Source of the DNA: Pseudonocardiales bacterium
GTDB lineage: Bacteria; Actinomycetota; Actinomycetes; Mycobacteriales; Jatrophihabitantaceae
Direction of reading: 5' to 3'
DNA: 17,906 nucleotides
NCBI GenBank assembly: GCA_030840415.1
Contig: JAVEEO010000272.1
Coordinates: 1-17,906 of the forward strand
Within the stretch, counting starts at the first letter, position 1, and the number at the start of each line of letters is the position of its first letter. The position numbers and the translations under genes are program-made. Below are positions 1 to 6,373 of the stretch, piece by piece. A model generated the notes under the pieces. That model worked only from the letters and a program-made list of their open reading frames with translations, did not search any database and had not been told where the DNA came from.

Positions 1-189
1 CACGATCTCGTCGGCGTTGCGCTCGGCCAGGGTGACGATGCCCCGGTTGGCGATCGGCGACACCAGCGTGTCGGCAACGGCACGGGCGACGGCCAGCGGC
101 GTCTGCGAACCGCCGGGGCCGTCGAAGTGCGCAGCCCCGGCGGCCAGCGATGGAAACTCGGCGCGAACGGCGGAAACGTCGAAGGTCAT
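1..189 (-). CDS. Cysteine desulfurase-like protein, N-terminal part
   Basis: Only the first 63 codons lie inside the window; the gene runs off the left edge. The reverse-strand ATG is at 189-187. The N-terminus shows the stretch HFDGPGGSQ at about residues 22-30, followed by SPIANRG. This is characteristic of the PLP-dependent class V aminotransferase subgroup often named cysteine desulfurase-like (close to TIGR01976). The PLP lysine lies outside the window, so activity cannot be judged. The gene is divergent from the SDR gene at 269. The 79-bp gap is largely filled by an inverted repeat (199-233), so the two may share regulation. No good Shine-Dalgarno sequence precedes the ATG. Family assignment is by recall of the N-terminal signature. 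Confidence 0.75.
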   Translation of the reverse strand, partial: MTFDVSAVRAEFPSLAAGAAHFDGPGGSQTPLAVARAVADTLVSPIANRGIVTLAERNADEIV

Positions 190-198
190 GTTCGCCAC

Positions 199-233
199 TG
201 TCTCATCCCCGCCCCCGCGGCGGGAATGAGACA
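199..233. repeat. 35-bp near-perfect inverted repeat between divergent genes
   Basis: The arms are TGTCTCAT (199-206) and ATGAGACA (226-233), extended inward by CCCCGCC against GGCGGGA with one mismatch and a loop of about 5 nt. It lies 10 bp upstream of the desulfurase-like start and 35 bp upstream of the SDR start. Because it sits between divergent genes it is unlikely to be a terminator. It may be an operator shared by both promoters, or a hairpin in the 5' leader of the minus-strand gene. Confidence 0.6.
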
Positions 234-255
234 CCGGCCACTGGCGGCTGCCGGG

Positions 256-261
256 TAACGT
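256..261 (+). promoter_or_regulatory. Candidate -10 box for a leaderless SDR transcript
   Basis: TAACGT (TANNNT type) ends 7 nt before the ATG at 269. The predicted +1 therefore falls at or next to the start codon. No Shine-Dalgarno sequence is present in the 7-nt gap. No convincing -35 box is visible. Confidence 0.4.
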
Positions 262-268
262 CGCGGCG

Positions 269-1027
269 ATGACGACCTGCAGCCTGGTGACCGGGGCCAG
301 CCGAGGCATCGGCGCGGCGATCGCACGCGAGCTGGCGGCGGCCGGGCACCGGGTCGCGGTGCACGCCGGCCGCGACCGGGCCGCCGCCGAACGGGTCCGG
401 GACGCGCTGCCCGGCACCGGCCACCTGGCCGTGACCGGTGACCTCAGCGACCCCGAGACCTGCCAGCGGGTGGTCGCCGAGGCGGTCGAGGGCCTGGGCG
501 ACCTGGACGTGCTGGTCAACAACGCCGGGGTGTTCCAGGCACACCCGATCGAGGTCAGCTCCTACGCCGACTGGCAGCAGGCCTGGCGCACGACGCTGGA
601 GCTCAACCTGCTGGCGCCGGCCAACCTGGCCTGGCTGGCCGTCGAGCACCTGCTGCATCGGCCGGCCGGGCCGGCGGGTGGCCGGCTGATCAGCGTCGGC
701 TCGCGTGGCGCGTACCGCGGCGAGCCGAACACCCCCGCCTACGGTGCCAGCAAGGCCGGCTTGCACGCCATGACCCAGTCGCTGGCGATTGCCCTGGCCC
801 CGCACGGGATCCTCGCCGCCGCCGTCGCGCCCGGCTTCGTCCAGACCGAGATGGCCCGCGACGTGCTGGACGGCCCGAGTGGCGACGCGGTGCGAGCCCA
901 GAGCCCTTTCGGCCGGGTGGCCGAACCGGTCGAGATCGCCGCCACCGTCGCGTGGTTGGCCACCGACGCGCCGGTCTGGGTCAGCGGAACGGTGCTGGAC
1001 GCCAACGGCGCGTCCTACCTGCGCTGA
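269..1027 (+). CDS. SDR family NAD(P)-dependent oxidoreductase
   Basis: A 252-aa classical short-chain dehydrogenase/reductase, of normal length for the family. Visible motifs are the Rossmann glycine motif TGASRGIG (residues 8-15), NNAG (84-87), Asn113, and the catalytic Ser145-Tyr158-Lys162 set (YGASK). PGFVQTEM follows near residue 190. Arg35 near the end of the second beta strand is compatible with NADP(H) preference, but this is inference. The sequence resembles FabG-type ketoreductases, yet no fatty-acid genes are nearby, so the substrate is unknown. It is a single-gene unit: divergent from the desulfurase-like gene upstream and followed by a strong hairpin terminator. The ATG at 269 probably starts a leaderless mRNA (TAACGT, 7-nt gap). 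Confidence 0.93.
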   Translation: MTTCSLVTGASRGIGAAIARELAAAGHRVAVHAGRDRAAAERVRDALPGTGHLAVTGDLSDPETCQRVVAEAVEGLGDLDVLVNNAGVFQAHPIEVSSYADWQQAWRTTLELNLLAPANLAWLAVEHLLHRPAGPAGGRLISVGSRGAYRGEPNTPAYGASKAGLHAMTQSLAIALAPHGILAAAVAPGFVQTEMARDVLDGPSGDAVRAQSPFGRVAEPVEIAATVAWLATDAPVWVSGTVLDANGASYLR

Positions 1028-1083
1028 CCTCTCCTTCCTGACGGCGAAGAGCCGACCGCACTGGCAACCAGCGTCCGGACAGC

Positions 1084-1133
1084 GACCGGCCGCCCGCGCG
1101 ATGCGCGAGCGGCCGGTCCGTGGTGCGTTTTCT
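1084..1133 (+). terminator. Intrinsic terminator after the SDR gene
   Basis: GACCGGCCGC (1084-1093) pairs with GCGGCCGGTC (1109-1118). The stem continues inward as CGCGC/GCGCG around a 3-nt loop, giving about 15 bp with one mismatch. A T-rich stretch (TTTTCTT, 1128-1134) follows about 9 nt later on the plus strand. It lies between convergent genes (SDR and the first protease) and may also stop minus-strand transcription. Confidence 0.7.
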
Positions 1134-1171
1134 TACTGGAGGGAGAAACCGTGCGGTAGTACGGGTGCGGC

Positions 1172-2077
1172 TTAGTAGACCGACACGCCGTACACCGAGA
1201 GCGCCTCGGTGACCGGCTGGAAGTAGGTCGTGCCACCGCTGCTGCAGTTGCCGCTGCCACCGGAGGTCAGGCCGAGCGCCTTGGTGCCGTCGAACAGCGA
1301 GCCACCCGAGTCGCCACCCTCGGCGCACACGTTGGTCTTGATCAGGCCGGTGACGGTGCCCTCGGCGTAGTTGACCGTGGCGTTGGTGGCCGAGACGGTG
1401 CCGCTGTGCACACCGGTGGTGCTGCCACTGCGCTTGACGGCCTCACCGACGAACGCGTTGGCGGCCGAGGTGATGTCCTGGCTGGTGCCGTTGTACAGGT
1501 CGACCGTGCCGGGCGGCACGCTGCCGTTGGTGTACTGCACGATCGCGTAGTCGTTGCCCGGGAAGCTGCTGCCGACCGTGTTGCCGAGGACCGCGGTGTG
1601 CGCGGAGTTGGAGTACCAGGTGGAGGCGATGTTGCCGCAGTGCCCGGCGGTCAGGAAGTAGTACGTCGTGCCGGACTTGACGTTGAAGCCGAGCGAGCAG
1701 CGGTACTGGCCGCCGTAGATGGCGTCGCCACCGGCGATGTACTTGTGGAAGGTGCCGGCCACCCGCTCGGTGCGGACCGAGGTGCCGAACTTGGAGAGCA
1801 CGGTGGTCATCTTGGCGAGCTTGGCGCCGGTCACGCTCTGGTCGAGCGACACGACGACCTGGCTGGTCTTCGAGTCGATCGCCCACGCGGTGCCGGGGAT
1901 GCGCGCCGACTTGTCAAGGGCCTGAACGATGTTGGCGAGCGCTGCCGGCGAGGCGTGCGTCGAGGCTGCCGGGGCAGCAGCCTGGGTTGCGGGGGCGATG
2001 AGCAGGGTGCCTGCTGCCAGCGTGCCTGCCGCCACGGCCACAGCGCCGGTGCGGACTGAGATGCGGGTAAATCTCAC
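1172..2077 (-). CDS. Streptogrisin-like secreted serine protease (S1A), paralogue 1
   Basis: Predicted secreted chymotrypsin-like protease, 301 aa when started at GTG 2077-2075. That start has an ideal AGGAGG at 2084-2089 with a 6-nt gap and aligns with the start of paralogue 2. The in-frame ATG at 2092 would put this Shine-Dalgarno sequence inside the coding region, so I prefer GTG. Order: Arg-containing signal peptide (about 1-34), pro-region (about 44-112, with PGTAWAID), mature domain from about [10 protein letters not shown] (114). The triad is His146 (TAGHC), Asp176 (GNDYAIV) and Ser257 (GDSGG). Predicted disulfides are C127-C147 and C251-C278. The mature part (188 aa) closely matches streptogrisin B as I remember it, including LTSGGSGNC at the S1 pocket, so large hydrophobic P1 residues are expected. 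It is most downstream in a tandem of three paralogues. Confidence 0.93.
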   Translation of the reverse strand: MRFTRISVRTGAVAVAAGTLAAGTLLIAPATQAAAPAASTHASPAALANIVQALDKSARIPGTAWAIDSKTSQVVVSLDQSVTGAKLAKMTTVLSKFGTSVRTERVAGTFHKYIAGGDAIYGGQYRCSLGFNVKSGTTYYFLTAGHCGNIASTWYSNSAHTAVLGNTVGSSFPGNDYAIVQYTNGSVPPGTVDLYNGTSQDITSAANAFVGEAVKRSGSTTGVHSGTVSATNATVNYAEGTVTGLIKTNVCAEGGDSGGSLFDGTKALGLTSGGSGNCSSGGTTYFQPVTEALSVYGVSVY

Positions 2078-2407
2078 TACGAGCCTCCTCATAGGAATGA
2101 GCGTGCCGGGGGTAGCACGCCCAATGGGGCTCGGCACCTTTCCACTCCCCCATGCCCTGATGGGATGGGCAGGACAGGAGTAGGTGGAAGGCAATTCCGA
2201 GGTACCTAGGTTTAGCATGTGAGACGTTATCGGGACAAGCACTACAAACAGAATGACTACACCAGTTCACCTATAGCCCACAAAAACCTGACTACATCCA
2301 AACATTGTGCTCACATCGTTCGTACATCGAGGGATGGCAGCGCTTCCGGGCGATCGCGGAGTCGGGACCGGGCACCGGGCGCTCCGTAGGTCTTGCGGGG
2401 CAGGACG
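2078..2407 (-). promoter_or_regulatory. AT-richer promoter and leader region of protease paralogue 1
   Basis: A 330-bp spacer without a gene, noticeably less GC-rich than its surroundings. On the minus strand TTGTCC (2238-2233) and TAAACC (2214-2209) are 18 nt apart, a plausible promoter giving a leader of about 125 nt. Upstream of it the plus-strand word ACTACA occurs at 2241-2246, 2256-2261 and 2291-2296; the last two are within TGACTACA. These could be direct-repeat binding sites. In the leader GCGTGC (2101-2106) can pair with GCACGC (2115-2120), forming a small hairpin just upstream of the ribosome binding site. I see nothing convincing in 2341-2407. Confidence 0.4.
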
Positions 2408-3454
2408 CTAGTAGACGCTCACGCCGTACACCGCCAGCGGCTCGGTGACCGGCTGGTAGTAGGTCGTGCCACCGGTGGTGCAGTTGCCGCTGCCGCCGGA
2501 GTACAGGCCAAGCGCCTTGGTGCCGTCGAACAGCGGGCCGCCCGAGTCGCCACCCTCGGCGCAGACATTGGTCTTGATCAGGCCGGTGACGGTGCCCTCG
2601 GCGTAGTTCACCGTGGCGTTGACGGCGGTCACGGTGCCGCTGTGCACGCCGGTGGTGCTGCCGCTGCGCTTGACGGCCTCACCGACGAACGCGTTGGCCG
2701 CCGTGGTGATGTCCTGGCTGGCCCCGTTGTAGAGGTTCACGGTCCCGGGGTGACTCACGCCGTCGGCGTACCTGACGATGGCGTAATCGTTGCCCGGGAA
2801 GCTGCTGCCGACGGTGGTGCCCACCACCCTGCCGGAAGAGTCGTACCAGGTCCCGGTGAGGTTGGCGCAGTGGCCGGCAATCAGGAAGTAGTAAACGTTG
2901 TTGCTGTCGCGCACGTTGAACCCAATCGTGCACCGATTCGTCGAACCGGGGGCCGGGTCGCCACCCTGGTAGGCGGGACGGAAACTTCCAGCCACCCGCT
3001 CCACCCGCACCGCACTGCCGAACCCGGACAGCAGCTTGGTGAGCGCGCCGAGCCTGGCGCCGGTCACGGTCTCATCCAGCGACACCACGACCTGGCCCGC
3101 CTCCGGGTCGATGGCCCACGCGGTGCCGGGGACGCGCGCGGACCGATCCAGCGCGCCCGTGATGCCGGCCAACTCGGCTGCGCCGCGCCGGACCGACTGC
3201 GGACGAGTGCCGGCGGCGCGGACCCGGGCGGTCGCCGCCGCATCGGTGACCGCGGTCGCCCGATGGCCGGCCGCGTCCCGATGAGGGCCGGCGGACCGGG
3301 CGCCTAGTTGGGCGGCCGATGCCGCAACAGGCCAAGCTGCAGGGGTGGCGGGGGCAGCAGGGGTGACGGGAGCGCCGAGCAGGGCTCCTGCCATCAACGC
3401 GCCGACGGCGACCGCGACCGCGCCGGTGCGGGCAGAACCAGTGATCAGTCTCAT
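2408..3454 (-). CDS. Streptogrisin-like secreted serine protease (S1A), paralogue 2
   Basis: 348 aa from ATG 3454-3452, with AGGAGG 6 nt upstream. A longer open frame continues to 4279 through the neighbouring gene but is not real. Signal peptide about 1-30, then an Ala/Pro/Arg-rich stretch (about 31-92) that paralogue 1 lacks, a pro-region (about 93-160, with PGTAWAID), and the mature domain from about YQGGD (162). The triad is intact: His195 (IAGHC), Asp223 (GNDYAIV), Ser304 (GDSGG). Predicted disulfides are C175-C196 and C298-C325. The S1-pocket stretch reads LYSGGSGNC, with Tyr where streptogrisin B has Thr and the Glu-specific streptogrisin E has His (position 213 in chymotrypsin numbering, from memory). 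Specificity may therefore differ from paralogue 1. It lies 26 bp after the stop of the pseudoprotease gene, probably co-transcribed. Confidence 0.93.
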   Translation of the reverse strand: MRLITGSARTGAVAVAVGALMAGALLGAPVTPAAPATPAAWPVAASAAQLGARSAGPHRDAAGHRATAVTDAAATARVRAAGTRPQSVRRGAAELAGITGALDRSARVPGTAWAIDPEAGQVVVSLDETVTGARLGALTKLLSGFGSAVRVERVAGSFRPAYQGGDPAPGSTNRCTIGFNVRDSNNVYYFLIAGHCANLTGTWYDSSGRVVGTTVGSSFPGNDYAIVRYADGVSHPGTVNLYNGASQDITTAANAFVGEAVKRSGSTTGVHSGTVTAVNATVNYAEGTVTGLIKTNVCAEGGDSGGPLFDGTKALGLYSGGSGNCTTGGTTYYQPVTEPLAVYGVSVY

Positions 3455-3480
3455 TGCAAGCCTCCTCGGGTCGCGGCGGG

Positions 3481-4200
3481 TCAGTAGACGCTGACGGCGT
3501 ATACCGACAGTGGTTGGGTCACCGGTCGGTAGTAGGAGTAGCCACCGACCGTGCAGTTGCCGCTGCTGGTGGCCAGCAGACCGATCGCCTTGGTCCCGTC
3601 GAAGAGCGGGGCACCGGCATCGCCGGCTTCGGCGCAGATGTTGGTCTTGATCAGGCCGGTGATCGATCCCTCGGCATAGTTGACCGTCACGTTGAGCGCG
3701 AGCACGGTGCCGCTGTGCACGCCGACGCTGCCGCTGCGCTTGACCGGTTCTCCCACGTAGGCGCTGGCCGCGGTGAGGATGTCCTGGCTGGTGGTGTTGT
3801 AGAGATCCACGGTTCCGGAGCGGCTGACCGTCTGATCGGCGTACTTGACCAGAGCGACGTCGCCTGCTGCCGAACTGACGGTGTTGCCGAGCACCGTGGT
3901 GCGGGCGCTGTTGGCGTACCAGACACCCGTCGAGGTGGGGCAGCGGGTCGAGACCAGGAAGTAATAGATGTTGTTGCTGTCGCGGACGTTGAAGCCGAGC
4001 ACGCACCGCGTTCCCGAGGCGGTGTAGACCCAGTCCCCGCCCTGCGGGCCCGCCGCACTGAGGGCGACGGTGGCCGACGCCGCGGCTTGCGCCGGCGGGG
4101 CGGCCTGGCCGGCGGGGGCGGTGAGCAGGACGCCGGCCGCTACGGCACCGGTGGCAAGGGCCACCACCCCGGTGCGAATCGAGTTGCGTGCAGGTCTCAT
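3481..4200 (-). CDS. Catalytically dead streptogrisin homologue lacking a pro-region
   Basis: 239 aa, ATG 4200-4198, AGGAG with a 7-nt gap. A signal peptide (about 1-33) is followed almost directly by the protease fold (from about 53, QGGDWVYT). The pro-region of about 70 residues seen in both neighbours is absent. In the protease domain the His position is Arg86 (VSTRC for TAGHC), the Asp is kept (Asp114, AGDVALV), and the Ser position is Ala195 (GDAGA for GDSGG). Both disulfide pairs (C66-C87, C189-C215) and much of the beta-barrel core are retained. The frame is intact with a good ribosome binding site, so it does not look like a decaying pseudogene. It heads the presumed operon with active paralogue 2. 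A non-catalytic secreted role (binding, decoy, chaperone or inhibitor capture) is inference. Confidence 0.9.
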   Translation of the reverse strand: MRPARNSIRTGVVALATGAVAAGVLLTAPAGQAAPPAQAAASATVALSAAGPQGGDWVYTASGTRCVLGFNVRDSNNIYYFLVSTRCPTSTGVWYANSARTTVLGNTVSSAAGDVALVKYADQTVSRSGTVDLYNTTSQDILTAASAYVGEPVKRSGSVGVHSGTVLALNVTVNYAEGSITGLIKTNICAEAGDAGAPLFDGTKAIGLLATSSGNCTVGGYSYYRPVTQPLSVYAVSVY

Positions 4201-4249
4201 GGCGAGTCTCCTGAGGCAGAAGTGCGCACAAGCGCGTCTGGACCCTTAG

Positions 4250-4275
4250 GATCTCGCACGAACCAGACAAGTCAA
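4250..4275 (-). promoter_or_regulatory. Possible promoter of the pseudoprotease-protease operon
   Basis: TTGACT (4275-4270, minus strand) is a near-consensus -35 box, about 70 bp upstream of the ATG at 4200. The expected -10 position holds only the poor match TCCTAA. The assignment rests mainly on the -35 element and location. Confidence 0.25.
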
Positions 4276-4306
4276 GCAATCGACGCTTTCCGGCGAGCTG
4301 ACAGGC

Positions 4307-4744
4307 TCAGCAGTCCACCTTGACGAACCACGAGCTCCACAGGTTGGTCGGCGGCCCGTTGCCGGCCGGTTGTCGCGGGCCCAGCGTCGCCACGTCGGCC
4401 TGGCCACCCGGCCACTCGACGCGGACCGCTCCCCCGGCGGTGAGCCCGTCCCAACCGGCCCACCCGACCCGCGCGGTCGCCGCTTCGCCCGGGTCGAGTT
4501 CGACGTAGCCGGGAACCGCCAGCTCCAGGGTGATGATCGCGACGGTGTCCAGCGGCTGTCCGTCGACGCCCAGCGGGGTGAGGCTGGGCTTGCCGGACAA
4601 CCGCACCCGGCGTTCGCCGACATTCCGGGCCTCGAGTTCGCCTTTGAGCGCGTCGCCGTCGGGCAGCCAGGTCAGGGTGAAGGCAACCTCATCGGGGCTG
4701 GCCTCGGCGGCTTCGGGTTCTGATTCGGTCACGACTGCCAGCAT
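4307..4744 (-). CDS. Small protein of unknown function, possibly DUF4232-like
   Basis: 145 aa, not confidently recognised. It has no signal peptide or membrane segment. After an acidic N-terminus (SEPEAAEASPDE) the sequence alternates short hydrophobic strands with Gly/Pro turns: NVGERRVRLSG near 41-51, PGYVELDPGEAATARVGW near 78-95, then VRVEWPGG. This is the rhythm of a small beta-sandwich and recalls actinobacterial DUF4232-type domains, usually secreted. It ends WSSWFVKVDC with its only cysteine. The ATG at 4744 lacks a clear ribosome binding site; the GTG at 4732 (giving MTESEPE) is an equally good start. It is divergent from the ATP-grasp gene and upstream of the protease cluster on the same strand, with no evidence of a shared function. 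Confidence 0.6.
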   Translation of the reverse strand: MLAVVTESEPEAAEASPDEVAFTLTWLPDGDALKGELEARNVGERRVRLSGKPSLTPLGVDGQPLDTVAIITLELAVPGYVELDPGEAATARVGWAGWDGLTAGGAVRVEWPGGQADVATLGPRQPAGNGPPTNLWSSWFVKVDC

Positions 4745-4948
4745 TCACGCTGGCCGCGAGGGCGGCAAATCGCGCTTGACTGCAACCGCGACTCGCAGCG
4801 TTATCCGGGCGTGATCGGTGGCTCGTTATATGAGTGAAAAGTTTGCTGACTGCCATGTCCACCCTCGTGCTGCTGGGCTAGCCTGTGGGCGCCGGTGAAG
4901 CAGGATCTGAGATAGCGGGCCGGCGTCACAGAACGGGAGAACTCGATC

Positions 4949-6343
4949 GTGATTTCCCCGGCGCCGCAAGCAGGTTCTCAGCCGGCTCAGGCCGGCTCCG
5001 CCGTCCACCACAACGCACTCACCGAGAAGTACCTGGCGGCATTCGCAGCCAGCGGGATCAGGGCCAGCGAGTTCCACGCCGCCGTCCAGCCGGTCACGGT
5101 GGGCACCCACTTCGACGGGCGCTGCCTGACCCGTCCGGGCCTGCTCCAGCACGAGCAGGTACGACGGCTCGGCGCGGACCTGGAAACCCTGTACCGGTGC
5201 CTGACCGGGCTGCCCGACCGGTTGTTCGGCGGCGACCTCGGAGCCTTCGCACTGGCCACCGGGGTGCCCCGCCAGCAGGTGGACGCGATCGTCCGGGGCC
5301 GTGGCAACGCGCCCAGCCGGCTGTCGCGAGCCGATCTTTACTTCGACGACACCGGCTTCAAGGTGCTGGAGTACAACATGAGCGCGGCGCTGGGCGGCAT
5401 TGACAGCGGCGGCCTGATCCGGGCCATGCTGGCCCAGCCGTTTCTGGCCGAGTTCGCCGCCGAACACAACCTGGGCTACGTCGACACCATGGTCGAGGTG
5501 GCCCAGACGCTGCTGACCGAGTGCGGCGCCGCTCCGGGCAGCCGGCCGACGGTGGCGTTCTGCGACTGGCCGGCCAGCTATCCCGAGCTGGAACCCCAGT
5601 TGCACAAGAATGCCGCCGCGCTGACCAGGCTCGGCATGGACGCCTTCGCCTGCCACCTGGGGCAGCTGCGGGTGGACGAGCAGTTCGACGTCTGGCTCGA
5701 CGAGCGCAAGGTCGACGTCATCTACCGGCTGTTCCTGATCGAGGACCTGCTCGACCCGACCGGACCGGCCCTGATCGAGCCGGTGCTGCGGGCTGCCGAG
5801 CGCGGCAAGGTGAAGATCTTCTCGCCGATGGACGCCGAGCTCTACGGCAGCAAGGGCGCGCTGGCGCTGCTGTCGGACGAGGCCAACCGGGGCATCTTCA
5901 GCTCCGACGAGCTGGACTGCCTGGACCGGATCCTGCCCTGGACCCGCACCGTCCGTCCGGGCCAGGTGACGATGGACGGGCGCAGCGTGGCGCTGGAGGA
6001 CTACGCGATCACCGATCGCGAGCAGCTGATCCTCAAGCCGGTGATGCTGCACGGCGGTGCCGGCGTGACGCCGGGCTGGCAGACCGAGCCGGCGGCCTGG
6101 GCCGCGCTGCTGCGCGAGTCGATGAACGAGCAGTTCGTGCTGCAGCGCCGGATCCACCCGCACACCGAGCTGTTCCCGTCCGACGACGGCCCGACCGAGT
6201 GGCTGCTGGTGTGGGGTGCCTTTCTCGGTGCCCGCGGCTACTCCGGCATGTACCTGCGCGGCGGGCCGGCGGGGCAGCAGAACGCGGTGCTCAACATGGT
6301 CACCGGCGCGACCGGCTCCTGCTGCTTCCACGAACTCGGCTGA
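4949..6343 (+). CDS. ATP-grasp ligase, glutathionylspermidine synthase-like
   Basis: 464 aa from GTG 4949, with GGGAG 9 nt upstream. The C-terminal half has ATP-grasp features in the arrangement of the glutathionylspermidine synthase-like group: a basic YGSKGALALL element (299-308), the nucleotide-binding strand LILKPVMLHGGAGV (360-373) and FVLQRRI (396-402). VLEYNMSAALGG (139-150) and VIYRLF (257-262) are other conserved-looking blocks. Such enzymes activate a carboxylate as acyl phosphate and join it to an amine. The substrate here is unknown. No amidase domain is fused, unlike E. coli GspSA. No peptide precursor, carrier protein or other biosynthetic gene is adjacent. It is a single-gene unit, convergent with glucokinase (30-bp gap). 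Family placement is by motif recall; cytosolic location is expected. Confidence 0.75.
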   Translation: MISPAPQAGSQPAQAGSAVHHNALTEKYLAAFAASGIRASEFHAAVQPVTVGTHFDGRCLTRPGLLQHEQVRRLGADLETLYRCLTGLPDRLFGGDLGAFALATGVPRQQVDAIVRGRGNAPSRLSRADLYFDDTGFKVLEYNMSAALGGIDSGGLIRAMLAQPFLAEFAAEHNLGYVDTMVEVAQTLLTECGAAPGSRPTVAFCDWPASYPELEPQLHKNAAALTRLGMDAFACHLGQLRVDEQFDVWLDERKVDVIYRLFLIEDLLDPTGPALIEPVLRAAERGKVKIFSPMDAELYGSKGALALLSDEANRGIFSSDELDCLDRILPWTRTVRPGQVTMDGRSVALEDYAITDREQLILKPVMLHGGAGVTPGWQTEPAAWAALLRESMNEQFVLQRRIHPHTELFPSDDGPTEWLLVWGAFLGARGYSGMYLRGGPAGQQNAVLNMVTGATGSCCFHELG

Positions 6344-6373
6344 GCCTGGTCCGCCCGCGGTTCGACAGTCCGC

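Noticed and set aside
2241..2296. Three ACTACA words considered as a CRISPR array or replication iterons
   Set aside because: Units are only 6-8 bp with irregular spacing (15 and 35 bp), with no cas or replication genes; kept only as possible regulator sites.
2393..3307. 304-aa plus-strand open frame opposite protease 2, with a similar one at 1406-2059
   Set aside because: These mirror each other only because the sense genes are paralogues; no signal, motifs or ribosome binding site.
2408..4279. Single 623-aa minus-strand open frame across two protease genes
   Set aside because: Its N-terminal part is an Arg/His-rich out-of-frame reading of the pseudoprotease gene. The real gene starts at ATG 3454 with AGGAGG and a signal peptide.
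4843..4884. TTGCTG and TAGCCT as a promoter for the ATP-grasp gene
   Set aside because: Spacing is 30 nt, far outside the usual range; TAGCCT alone may be a -10 box but has no good partner.
4826..6331. 501-aa minus-strand open frame opposite the ATP-grasp gene
   Set aside because: Composition rich in Gln/His/Arg/Val without domain motifs, typical of the antisense of a high-GC gene; the plus strand carries clear ATP-grasp motifs.
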